Program-made: the position numbers and the translations under genes
Shown here: positions 53,770 to 61,607 of the stretch, piece by piece
Layout: every line of letters begins with the position of its first letter
Numbering within the stretch: the stretch's first letter is position 1
The notes under the pieces: model-generated
What the model was told of the DNA's origin: nothing
Databases searched by the model: none
The model's input: the letters and a program-made list of their open reading frames with translations, nothing else
Assembly (NCBI RefSeq): GCF_003721565.1
Contig: NZ_RJJE01000017.1
Span: 1,166,636-1,230,635, forward strand
Direction of reading: 5' to 3'
DNA length: 64,000 bases
Source: Rufibacter immobilis
GTDB taxonomy: Bacteria > Bacteroidota > Bacteroidia > Cytophagales > Hymenobacteraceae

Positions 53770-54540
53770 ATGATCTACAGGTACGCCTCCTTCTGGTGGC
53801 GTTCAGGGAATGCGCATGGTCTGCATTCCCCTTTTGTCTTCAACCTCTATTGCCACATCATTCACCACAGCGGCCATTTTGCCGCCTATGATGCCGTGGA
53901 ATCCCTGCGGGACGATCTTTTCCAGGACCACACCGTTCTGGACGTGACCGATTTTGGCGCCGGTTCCCTGGCGGGAGCCACCCGCAAGCGGAAAATTTCT
54001 GACATTGCCCAAACCGCCGCCAAACCCGCCCGCTTGGGACAGTTGCTGTTCAGGTTGGCCAACCACTTCAAACCGGCTACAATACTGGAGCTGGGCACTT
54101 CTTTAGGATTAACCACCGGCTACCTGGGCCTGGCCCGGAAAACAGCTAAACTCTATACCTTTGAAGGCTGCCCGGCCATTGCGGCACAGGCCCGGAAGAA
54201 CCTGAAAAAACTGGGATTGGAGAACGTGCAACTGGTGGAAGGAAACCTGGACCAGACGCTTGCCCAAACACTGGCGGCGCTGGAAAAAGTGGACTTCGTG
54301 TTCTTTGACGGAAATCACCGTTATGAGCCCACTCTAAAATACTTTGAGCAGTGCCTTACCAAAGCCCATGAAGGCAGCGTTTTTATCTTTGATGACATCT
54401 ACTGGTCTGGCGAGATGACCCGGGCCTGGAAAAAAATAAAGCAGCACCCCCAGGTACTACTCACCGTTGATCTGTTCTATATGGGTCTCGTCTTTTTCCG
54501 GACAAACCAGCCCAAGCAGCATTTCACGCTGCGTTTTTAA
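53770..54540 (+). CDS. Class I SAM-dependent methyltransferase (O-methyltransferase-like)
   Basis: 256 residues from the ATG at 53770 (MIYRYASFWWRSGNAHGLHS); the frame reaches back to TTG at 53755. SAM-binding motif I TILELGTSLGLTTGYLGLA, acidic strand TFEGCPAIAAQARKNLKKL, then VDFVFFDGNHRYEPTLKYFE and FIFDDIYWSGEMTRAWKKI, as in Methyltransf_24 proteins. Substrate unknown. Downstream of apaG, upstream of a palindromic element. Confidence 0.87.
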   Translation: MIYRYASFWWRSGNAHGLHSPFVFNLYCHIIHHSGHFAAYDAVESLRDDLFQDHTVLDVTDFGAGSLAGATRKRKISDIAQTAAKPARLGQLLFRLANHFKPATILELGTSLGLTTGYLGLARKTAKLYTFEGCPAIAAQARKNLKKLGLENVQLVEGNLDQTLAQTLAALEKVDFVFFDGNHRYEPTLKYFEQCLTKAHEGSVFIFDDIYWSGEMTRAWKKIKQHPQVLLTVDLFYMGLVFFRTNQPKQHFTLRF

Positions 54541-54560
54541 TTTCTGACAGTAAAAAGTAA

Positions 54561-54604
54561 AAGCGTTTAGGGGCTGTTTTTCCAAAAATAGCCCCTAAAC
54601 GCTT
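54561..54604. repeat. Dispersed palindromic element, one G-T mismatch
   Basis: aagcgtttaggggctgttttt, loop cc, aaaaatagcccctaaacgctt. Between convergent genes. Confidence 0.94.
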
Positions 54605-54615
54605 CTTAGTATAAC

Positions 54616-55428
54616 CTAGGCGATAGCTTCTCTGATTCTGATCAGTCTACGCATGAGGCCTTCCAGTTGCGCCAAAGGCAGCATGTTGGCTCCGTCTGAT
54701 CTCGCTGATTTGGGATCTGGATGCGTTTCAATGAACAGCCCGTCTGCTCCTACGGCGATGGCCGCTTTGGCAATGGTTTCAATAAGCGCCGGACGCCCGC
54801 CGGTCACCCCAGAAGACTGGTTAGGCTGCTGCAGCGAGTGCGTCACGTCCATGACCACCGGTACCTGGTTTTCGCGCATGATGGTGATGTTCCTGAAATC
54901 TACCACCAGGTCTGAGTACCCGAAGGAATTGCCGCGGTCCGTCAGGATCACGTTATCGTTGCCGGATTCTTTGATTTTCTCCACGGCAAACTTCATAGAC
55001 TCACCAGACAGGAACTGGCCTTTCTTGATGTTCACTACTTTCCCGGTCTGGGCAGCGGCAATCAAAAGATCAGTCTGGCGGCAAAGGAACGCAGGGATCT
55101 GAAGAACATCCACGTACTCGGCGGCCATGGCAGCCTCGTGCGCCTCATGGATGTCGGTGACGGTGGGTACCCCAAACGTCTCGCTCACTTTCGCCAAGAT
55201 TTTCAGGGCTTTCTCATCGCCGATGCCGGTGAAGGAATCTTTTCTGGAGCGGTTGGCTTTGCGGTAAGAACCTTTGAAGATCAACGGAATCTGGAGACGG
55301 TCAGAGATCCGGACCAGTTCTTCGGCAATGCCCATGGCCATGTCTTCGCCTTCAATGGCGCAGGGACCAGCCATCAGGAAAAAATTACCGGAGGCAGTAT
55401 GTTGTAATTTCGGGATTGTGATAAGCAT
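54616..55428 (-). CDS. kdsA: 3-deoxy-8-phosphooctulonate (KDO-8-P) synthase
   Basis: Condenses PEP with arabinose 5-phosphate for lipopolysaccharide inner core. 270 residues: FFLMAGPCAIEGEDMAMGIA, KGSYRKANRSRKDSFTGIG, PTVTDIHEAHEAA, VLQIPAFLCRQTDLLIAAA and TDRGNSFGYSDLVVDFRN. The metal-type Cys of class II enzymes (AGPCAIE) is present, though the last ligand region was not resolved. It implies an LPS-containing outer membrane. Single gene. Confidence 0.96.
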   Translation of the reverse strand: MLITIPKLQHTASGNFFLMAGPCAIEGEDMAMGIAEELVRISDRLQIPLIFKGSYRKANRSRKDSFTGIGDEKALKILAKVSETFGVPTVTDIHEAHEAAMAAEYVDVLQIPAFLCRQTDLLIAAAQTGKVVNIKKGQFLSGESMKFAVEKIKESGNDNVILTDRGNSFGYSDLVVDFRNITIMRENQVPVVMDVTHSLQQPNQSSGVTGGRPALIETIAKAAIAVGADGLFIETHPDPKSARSDGANMLPLAQLEGLMRRLIRIREAIA

Positions 55429-55513
55429 ACGAATATAGGTTACGTCTGGGGTTTAAAGCGCCAGACACAATGTTAAACAATTTTACGGCTGCTGCAGGAC
55501 AAAGTGCCGGCCA

Positions 55514-55552
55514 CGTTTTAGCCCTTATTCTGGAAAAAGAGCCGCTAAACGC
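55514..55552. repeat. Dispersed palindromic element, degenerate left arm
   Basis: The left arm is cgttttagcccttattctgg and the right arm aaaaagagccgctaaacg. The right arm carries the ccgc variant without a matching left change. Confidence 0.75.
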
Positions 55553-55589
55553 CAACCAGTGCCAGCCGTTGGGCCAAAAGTACGGAAAA

Positions 55590-56207
55590 CTACGCGATAA
55601 ACTGCGGCCGCTCCCGCCGCTCCAGCACCATAAACAGCTCCCTCCCCTGCCTACGCGGGTGCGAATTGGTGCAGGGCTCAAACGTGCGGAACTGAAAATA
55701 CGGCTCAAAATAAGCCTGGTACTCAAAAGGACTTCCCCCGAAGGGCGGCCCCTCCTGCTCAAACTCTTCTGAGAAAAGCACCCCCACCAATTTACCGCCG
55801 GGTTTCAAGAGCTGGAACATCTGCCGGGCGTAGCTGGGTCGCACCTCTCTGGGCAAAGCGCAAAAGAACGTCTGCTCCAATACCAGATCAAAGGGTTGTT
55901 CCGTTAGCTCAAAGAAGTCCTGGTGCAGCAAGTGTTGGGCCGGGAAGCTGGGCACCCTTTCCTGGAATTGCCGCAGCGGTTCAGCCGCGAAGTCTAGCAG
56001 GTAGACGTTGGAGAAGCCGTTCTGGTGCAGGTATTCGGCCTCATGGCCGTTCCCGCCGCCCGGTACCAGAATTCTGATAGACTTTTGGGTGAGCTGATCT
56101 ACGTACGCTTTCAGAGGCGGCGTAATCTGGCCTGCGTCCCATTGCGTTTGGTTCTGGCGGTACCGCTGCTCCCAGTATTCCTTGTCTAAGCTAGTATTTT
56201 CACGCAT
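55590..56207 (-). CDS. Thiol/thiopurine-type (TPMT family) methyltransferase
   Basis: 205 residues. TPMT-like features: KEYWEQRYRQNQTQWDAGQI at the start, SAM motif ILVPGGGNGHEAEYLHQNGF, VYLLDFAAEPLRQF, then LVLEQTFFCALPREVRPSYA and LLKPGGKLVGVLF. Members methylate thiols, selenols or halides; the exact substrate cannot be told. Divergent from the coiled-coil protein gene, 104 bp between starts. Confidence 0.9.
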   Translation of the reverse strand: MRENTSLDKEYWEQRYRQNQTQWDAGQITPPLKAYVDQLTQKSIRILVPGGGNGHEAEYLHQNGFSNVYLLDFAAEPLRQFQERVPSFPAQHLLHQDFFELTEQPFDLVLEQTFFCALPREVRPSYARQMFQLLKPGGKLVGVLFSEEFEQEGPPFGGSPFEYQAYFEPYFQFRTFEPCTNSHPRRQGRELFMVLERRERPQFIA

Positions 56208-56235
56208 GGGCTGAAATAAGTATTTTAACCTGTTA

Positions 56236-56266
56236 TTTGCAAAGGATAGTGAGAAACGTATTTTTG
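56236..56266 (+). promoter_or_regulatory. Full Bacteroidetes promoter of the coiled-coil protein gene
   Basis: TTTG (56236-56239), 19 nt, TATTTTTG (56259-56266): exact consensus in both boxes. Predicted start near 56273 with a leader of about 40 nt. Confidence 0.8.
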
Positions 56267-56311
56267 TAAGAATAGGTATTGCCCAAAACCCTTAAACACC
56301 CCTTATTCGCT

Positions 56312-57253
56312 ATGTCTAACGAAACACCAGAAAAGGACAGCAACCGAAAATTATTGGTAGTAGGCCTTATCATTGTGCTGCTCAGCATCAACGGGATCCT
56401 GATTTACATGCAACAGCAGAAAACGCAGGAGACCGATGAGCAGAAAGAAATAATCAAGGTGAAGAGCACCGAACTGGAAAACCAGATCAAAGTGTACGAA
56501 ACCCTCAAAGCCGATTACGAACGTCAGAAAGCCGAACTGGGCGCGCTGGGTCTCACCAATGACTCCCTGGAAACCAGAATTGCCGCCATCAACGCCGATC
56601 TGGCCCAGCTGAGAGCTTTCCGGAACAGTTCCTTCACCGTAGCCGACCAGCGCCGCTTCCAGCAGCGGGCCCAAAACCTGGAGCTGGCGCTTCAGAAGAA
56701 AGACGAGGAAATGACCAAGCTTCAGGGCGACAACGAAGAGTTGTTCACTGAAGTAACCGGCCTCAAGACTACCCAGAACAAACTAGCCGATTCCATCACC
56801 ACCCTTTCCAGCAACAACAAAGAACTGGCTGAGAAAGTGAATCTGGCCTCTAAACTGGAAGCCCAGAACATTGCCGTGACCATCATCAATGACAACGGCA
56901 AAGAAAAAGAAGACAGCAACGAAGAATACAAAGCCAAGCGGGTAGATAAAATCAAGCTCTCCTTCAGGCTGGGCAAAAACGAAGTGGCGCCCAAAGAGAA
57001 CAAAGAGATCCTGATGCGCCTCATTGAACCAGACGGTTCTGCCCTGTACAACCTTGCCACCGGCTCCGGCACCTTTGAGTTTGAAGGCAAAGAGCAGTTT
57101 TACACCGCCAAGCGTGATATTGTCTTTGACAACTCCCAGCAGCAGGTTTCTTTCATCTACTCCAAAGGCTCGCCTTACAAAACCGGCAAGCATACCATTG
57201 AAATCTATGCCGGAGGCTTCCTGATTGGCAGCACCTCCTTTACCCTCAAATAA
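56312..57253 (+). CDS. Single-pass membrane protein with long coiled coil
   Basis: 313 residues from the ATG at 56312 (MSNETPEKDSNRK); the frame opens earlier with TTG at 56279. One helix (LLVVGLIIVLLSINGILIYM), then about 150 residues of heptad-rich coiled coil (STELENQIKVYETLKADYER ... QKKDEEMTKLQGDNEELFTE), then a beta-type C-terminal domain (VDKIKLSFRLGKNEVAPKEN; GTFEFEGKEQFYTAKRDIVF; KTGKHTIEIYAGGFLIG). Function unknown; the build suggests an envelope-spanning scaffold. It has an exact-consensus promoter. Confidence 0.8.
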   Translation: MSNETPEKDSNRKLLVVGLIIVLLSINGILIYMQQQKTQETDEQKEIIKVKSTELENQIKVYETLKADYERQKAELGALGLTNDSLETRIAAINADLAQLRAFRNSSFTVADQRRFQQRAQNLELALQKKDEEMTKLQGDNEELFTEVTGLKTTQNKLADSITTLSSNNKELAEKVNLASKLEAQNIAVTIINDNGKEKEDSNEEYKAKRVDKIKLSFRLGKNEVAPKENKEILMRLIEPDGSALYNLATGSGTFEFEGKEQFYTAKRDIVFDNSQQQVSFIYSKGSPYKTGKHTIEIYAGGFLIGSTSFTLK

Positions 57254-57257
57254 GTTA

Positions 57258-57327
57258 CTTTAGGCCTTATTTAGAAAAAAGAGCCCCTAAACGTCTGGCG
57301 TTTAGGGGCTCTTTTTTCTAAATAAGG
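57258..57327. repeat. Two palindromic elements head to head, perfect 29-bp stem
   Basis: 57265-57293 (ccttatttagaaaaaagagc then ccctaaacg) and its exact complement 57299-57327, loop tctgg. Order is right arm then left arm, inverse of single copies, and both outer ends are the degenerate variant. Sits between convergent genes and probably terminates both. Confidence 0.9.
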
Positions 57328-57345
57328 GGCAAACTGGCCGCTTGA

Positions 57346-59976
57346 TCAATCCACCATTACCCTGCGGTCCTGGATAATCTTGAAGCTCTCAATCATTTTA
57401 ATGGCTTCCGGAATGTCTTCTGAGAAGATGGTGATGAATGAGTTACGCTCGGCGTGTTCCAGGGCATAGGCAATGGCCACCATCTCCTGCCCTACCACTT
57501 TGAAGGGTTTATTAGGATCTTCCTGTAAAATTCCCTCAATCACAAAAGAATTGATTTCCTCGGCGGTACGGCCTCTCAGGTCTTTGTCAGATCTGATAAT
57601 GATTTCATCAAACATCTGAGCGGCCAACTTGCCTAATTCCACCATGTCTTCATCGCGGCGGTCACCAACACCGGCCACAATTCCTACCCGTTTGCGGGCG
57701 TCTACGTTCTTCAGGAAATCGGCGATGCCTTTCATGCCCGCCGGGTTATGGGCGTAATCTATGAGCACCTCAAACGTAGGGAACTTGAACAGATTCATTC
57801 TGCCCGGAGTTTTGCTGGGCGAGGGCACAAAGGTGCGCAGTGCGGTCTTGATCTCAGAGATCTCAAACCGGGAGATGTAGCCTGCCAGCGTGGCCGCCAG
57901 CACGTTCTCAATGTTGAACCTGGCTCTTCCGCCAAAGGTGAGCGGGATGTCTGCCACACGGTCTACCCGTATCTTGTACGTGTTTTTGAAGATGGAAATG
58001 AAGCCGTTCTCAAAGACTGCGGCTAAACCTCCCTCGGCCACGTGCTTGAGAATACGCGGGTTGTTTTCATCCATGCTGAAGAACGCCACCTTGCTCTCCA
58101 CTTCTTTGGCCATGTTGTAGACGTTGTCATCATCGGCGTTAAGAATGGCGTAACCGTTCTTGCTCACGCTCTTGGGTACCACCGCTTTCACCCGCGCCAT
58201 GTCTTCCAGGGTATAGATGTCTCTGAGGCCCATGTGGTCTTCGGCCACGTTGGTCACAATACCTATATCGCACTGCTGGAAGCCTAGGCCAGACCGCAGC
58301 ATGCCGCCCCGGGCGCACTCCAATACCGCAAAGTTCACGGTAGGGTCACGCAAAACAAACTCGGCACTCTTAGAGCCCGTGGTATCGCCTCTTTCCAGCA
58401 TTTTATCCTGGATGTAGATACCGTCTGTGGTGGTGTACCCTACCTGGTAGCCCTTTGATTTCACCATATGGGCGATGAGGCGGGTGGTGGTGGTTTTTCC
58501 GTTGGTACCGGTAATGGCAATGATAGGAATGCGGGAAGGGCAATTGTCTGGGAACAGCATCTCAATCACCGGATCTGCCACGTTTCTAGGCAGCCCCTCC
58601 GTAGGCGAAATGTGCATCCTGAACCCTGGGGCCGCGTTCACCTCAATCACGGCTCCACGGGCCTCTGGCAAGGGTATGGCAATGTCTGAGGTTACTACGT
58701 CAATGCCGCAGATGTCTAGCCCAATGGTTCCGGCAATCCGCTCGGCCATGAGCACGTTGTATGGGTCAATCAGATCGGTTACGTCTGTGGCGGTACCACC
58801 GGTAGATAAGTTGGCGGTGCTTTTCAGGAAGAGTTCCTCACCGGCCGGCACCACGGTGTTGAGGGTATAGCCTTTCTTCTCCAGAATACCGTAGGTGTCC
58901 TTATCCAAAGTAATTTTGGTGAGTACTTTCTCATGGCCAACCCCCCGGCGTGGGTCGCTGTTGACTTTATCAATGAGTTCCTGTACCGTAGAAGTACCGT
59001 CTCCCACTACCATGGCGGGTGTACGCTTGGCGGCAGCCACAAATTTCTTGTTCACTACCAGCAGCCTGAAGTCATAGCCTTCAATAAACTGCTCCACAAT
59101 CACGGCATCAGAGTATTTCTGCGCCATTTCAAAGCCTGCCACGGCTTCCTCCCAGCTTTTTAAGTTAATACCCGCTCCCTTGCCATGGTTACCGTCTAAA
59201 GGCTTGGTCACGATGGGATAACCCAGGTAATCTACGGCATCCTTTAGTTCCTCCAGGTCATAGACAATCTCTCCTTTGGGAACCGGCACCCCGGCTTCGC
59301 GCAGCATCTCTTTGGTGGCATTCTTGTCACCAGCAATCTCTACCGCAAACGCGGCCGTACGGCAACTCATGGTAGCCTGAATACGCTTCTGATGTACCCC
59401 ATACCCCAACTGGATCAATGAATTCTTGTTTAGGCGGATGTAGGGAATACCACGGGCCACCGCTTCAGAAACAATGGAATAGGTACTGGGGCCTATGTGC
59501 TCATCTTCCCTAATCTCGTGCAGTTCTGCTACGTCTGGGGCAATGTCATAAGGCTCATTGTTGGCCAGCGCCCTTACAATCTTGATGGACGCATGCGCGG
59601 CATATTCACCGGCCTTCTCTTCCTGATAGGAAAACACCACGTACTCAAATCCCGCTTGAGGAGCCGGGTACGTACGCCCGAACCCGGAGTTCATACCGCC
59701 CAAAGTCTGCAACTCCAGGGCCACGTGTTCTACTACGTTGCTCAAGGGAACTCCCTCCTCCCGTACTCTCCTGAGATAGCCCCCTTCCTGGCCTTCGGTG
59801 CTGCGGTGCTCTATCATGCCCGGGAACATGGTTTCTAAACGCTGAGCAAACCCAGAGATCTGGGTAGTCATGACCCCAGCAAACTCTTCCATGTCCAACT
59901 TCAATACTACAATCTTCGGGTGTTTCACAGACCAGTAATTTGGCCCACGCATGATGCGTATCTCTGCGATTTTCAT
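57346..59976 (-). CDS. cphA: Cyanophycin synthetase
   Basis: Builds the arginine/aspartate polymer cyanophycin without a template, using ATP. 876 residues, normal for CphA1. Order seen: N-terminal domain (MKIAEIRIMRGPNYWSVKHP; GLPLSNVVEHVAL-like region), ATP-grasp about 210-480 (YPIVTKPLDGNHGKGAGINL; VIEVNAAPGFRMH), and Mur-ligase-like domain from about 487 (IAITGTNGKTTTTRLIAHM; FAVLECARGGMLRSGLGFQ; VLIDYAHNPAGMKGIADFL). It is 39 bp downstream of cyanophycinase in one operon, giving a nitrogen/carbon store with its own breakdown enzyme. Confidence 0.95.
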   Translation of the reverse strand: MKIAEIRIMRGPNYWSVKHPKIVVLKLDMEEFAGVMTTQISGFAQRLETMFPGMIEHRSTEGQEGGYLRRVREEGVPLSNVVEHVALELQTLGGMNSGFGRTYPAPQAGFEYVVFSYQEEKAGEYAAHASIKIVRALANNEPYDIAPDVAELHEIREDEHIGPSTYSIVSEAVARGIPYIRLNKNSLIQLGYGVHQKRIQATMSCRTAAFAVEIAGDKNATKEMLREAGVPVPKGEIVYDLEELKDAVDYLGYPIVTKPLDGNHGKGAGINLKSWEEAVAGFEMAQKYSDAVIVEQFIEGYDFRLLVVNKKFVAAAKRTPAMVVGDGTSTVQELIDKVNSDPRRGVGHEKVLTKITLDKDTYGILEKKGYTLNTVVPAGEELFLKSTANLSTGGTATDVTDLIDPYNVLMAERIAGTIGLDICGIDVVTSDIAIPLPEARGAVIEVNAAPGFRMHISPTEGLPRNVADPVIEMLFPDNCPSRIPIIAITGTNGKTTTTRLIAHMVKSKGYQVGYTTTDGIYIQDKMLERGDTTGSKSAEFVLRDPTVNFAVLECARGGMLRSGLGFQQCDIGIVTNVAEDHMGLRDIYTLEDMARVKAVVPKSVSKNGYAILNADDDNVYNMAKEVESKVAFFSMDENNPRILKHVAEGGLAAVFENGFISIFKNTYKIRVDRVADIPLTFGGRARFNIENVLAATLAGYISRFEISEIKTALRTFVPSPSKTPGRMNLFKFPTFEVLIDYAHNPAGMKGIADFLKNVDARKRVGIVAGVGDRRDEDMVELGKLAAQMFDEIIIRSDKDLRGRTAEEINSFVIEGILQEDPNKPFKVVGQEMVAIAYALEHAERNSFITIFSEDIPEAIKMIESFKIIQDRRVMVD

Positions 59977-60015
59977 AAAAGTTAAATCCAGTCAGGATTA
60001 GGTATAATAGATTGG

Positions 60016-60903
60016 TTAGAAAATTTCCATGGTATAAGTATCACCTTTGCCAAGAAGATGCACCTTGAGGTCTCTGATGGTGACAGGAACTCCCTCCTCC
60101 ACCTTGTATATATTAGAACCTGTGCTGCCTCTGCCGTCTACAATCACAACCAGGCCGCTGCCAATTACTTCTATCTCTCTCCCTTTCTTCACCACTATTC
60201 CGGTGTCTTCCTCCAACCCGATACCAATGAAGGATGGGTTGGTGGCAATCATCTGCGCCATACGCACAATGCGGCCCCGGGTTATGAAGTGTGTATCAAT
60301 GGCGGCATCGTTCAGTAATTCCAACCCGGCCGTAATGCTCACTGATCCCTTGATGAAACCGCCGCCGCTCATGCCCTGGTAAATCATTTGGGTAGACATG
60401 GCCGCCGCTCCGGCACTGGTACCCGCAATCACTAAGTGCTCCTTGAAGTACCGCTCTTTCATGAGCCGCATGATCTCTGTTCCTCCAAAAACAGCTGTCA
60501 ACTTCAATTGATCACCTCCTGTAAACATAATTCCCTGCGCCTTTCTCACCAGGTCTAGGTATTCTTCTTTGCAGGAGTCCTCGCGGGTCCGGATGTCCAG
60601 CACCTGCACGTTTTTGACGTTCAGTTGGTGGAATACCTTTACGTACGTCTGCCCTACTTCTTCTGGGTACGAAGAAGCCGTAGGGATCACCAAGATCAAT
60701 GGGTTCTTGGTAGGTAGCTCCTGCACGAAACGCTCCAGAATCTCATTCTTGACAAAATTGAGGTTGTTATGGCTGTTGTCATCTTCCCCTGGCTCATCAC
60801 CTTTATTCTCCCGTCCGCCAATCGCGATCAAAGCACCGTTCGGAGTCCGATATTCAATTGATTGTTTGGGCTTCTCTTCGGCAATATTTTGCTTTTCACT
60901 CAT
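60016..60903 (-). CDS. cphB: Cyanophycinase (S51-type serine peptidase)
   Basis: Cleaves cyanophycin to beta-Asp-Arg dipeptides. 295 residues with no signal peptide, hence intracellular. Nucleophile Ser163 in LVIAGTSAGAAAMSTQMI, GIMFTGGDQLKLT, ILVIPTASSYPEEVGQ and LEEDTGIVVKKGREIEVIG as in the family. First gene of the operon with cphA. The N-terminal 20 residues are polar and variable. Confidence 0.94.
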   Translation of the reverse strand: MSEKQNIAEEKPKQSIEYRTPNGALIAIGGRENKGDEPGEDDNSHNNLNFVKNEILERFVQELPTKNPLILVIPTASSYPEEVGQTYVKVFHQLNVKNVQVLDIRTREDSCKEEYLDLVRKAQGIMFTGGDQLKLTAVFGGTEIMRLMKERYFKEHLVIAGTSAGAAAMSTQMIYQGMSGGGFIKGSVSITAGLELLNDAAIDTHFITRGRIVRMAQMIATNPSFIGIGLEEDTGIVVKKGREIEVIGSGLVVIVDGRGSTGSNIYKVEEGVPVTIRDLKVHLLGKGDTYTMEIF

Positions 60904-61218
60904 GTAAATTGCGGTTCGAATAATAAAAAATGGAGCGGGGCAAAATTTGTCTTACAATTTTACCCATCTTTTGAGGAATCAATAATTTCTTTATGGAAAC
61001 TAGCTTCTTCATCATCAATCCATCAACGGATGTTGGGGTTACGCAAAATTCTCCTAAAAGATTAGCGGAATAATAATATATGTGTGTTACCACATCTTTC
61101 TACTGCGTTAACTACCTAAGCCAATTTTCAGGCCCTTCCACAACTACAAGAGAATCAGAGGCGAACACGAACTTTTTCCTGCAAAAATGCCGCTACAGCT
61201 TTAAAAGACGCGGCTTTG

Positions 61219-61256
61219 CGTTTAGAGGCTGTTTTTGGAAAAAGAGCCCCTAAACA
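61219..61256. repeat. Dispersed palindromic element with mismatches
   Basis: cgtttagaggctgttttt, loop gg, aaaaagagcccctaaaca. The left arm carries gagg while the right arm keeps cccc: a half-changed copy, useful against 46253-46290 where both changed. Confidence 0.9.
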
Positions 61257-61348
61257 GGAAGCATAATGTTGGGACTATACAGAAAAGGGAGAAGCCGAGA
61301 CATTGAATGCGGGACAGAGGCCGCAAGGTTTACCGTATGTATTACCGT

Positions 61349-61391
61349 AAAAACAGAAGACCCGCTTTAGAGATGCTCTAAGCGGGTCTTC
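61349..61391 (-). terminator. Rho-independent terminator of tRNA-Cys
   Basis: On the minus strand gaagacccgcttagag / ctctaaagcgggtcttc (one bulged base), short loop, then ctgttttt. Confidence 0.85.
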
Positions 61392-61400
61392 CTTCCTTGC

Positions 61401-61474
61401 TGGAGGTAACGAGCGGATTCGAACCGCTGTACGAGCTTTTGCAGAGCTCTGCCTAGCCACTCGGCCACGTTACC
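61401..61474 (-). tRNA. tRNA-Cys (anticodon GCA), CCA encoded
   Basis: Minus-strand cloverleaf: acceptor ggtaacg/cgttacc, D arm gccgagtggctaggc, anticodon stem gagct/agctc with loop ctgcaaa (anticodon gca), T arm with ggttcgaatcc, discriminator T and an encoded CCA. T at position 73 is the expected cysteine identity base. Confidence 0.95.
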
Positions 61475-61548
61475 GTGTTTCGGAGTGCAAATATACACAT
61501 CTTTTAATACAGTCAATACTTTTGGTCCTGTTTTTTCCTGATGGACAT

Positions 61549-61580
61549 AAAAAAAGAGCCTCTTTGCAGAGGCTCTTTTT
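61549..61580 (-). terminator. Rho-independent terminator of rpsA
   Basis: aaaaagagcctc / gaggctcttttt, 6-nt loop; on the minus strand followed by seven Ts. Confidence 0.92.
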
Positions 61581-61607
61581 GAGAATCAGGTAGTTACCTA
61601 CCTAAAA

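Larger units (their letters stand above)
60904..61400. other. Intergenic region, 497 bp
   Basis: AT-rich leader region of the cyanophycin operon, a palindromic element (61219-61256) and the tRNA-Cys terminator. Short frames on both strands have no recognisable features; I call no gene. Confidence 0.5.

Noticed and set aside
61275-61460. 61-codon minus-strand frame
   Set aside because: Overlaps the tRNA-Cys gene and its terminator; not a protein gene.
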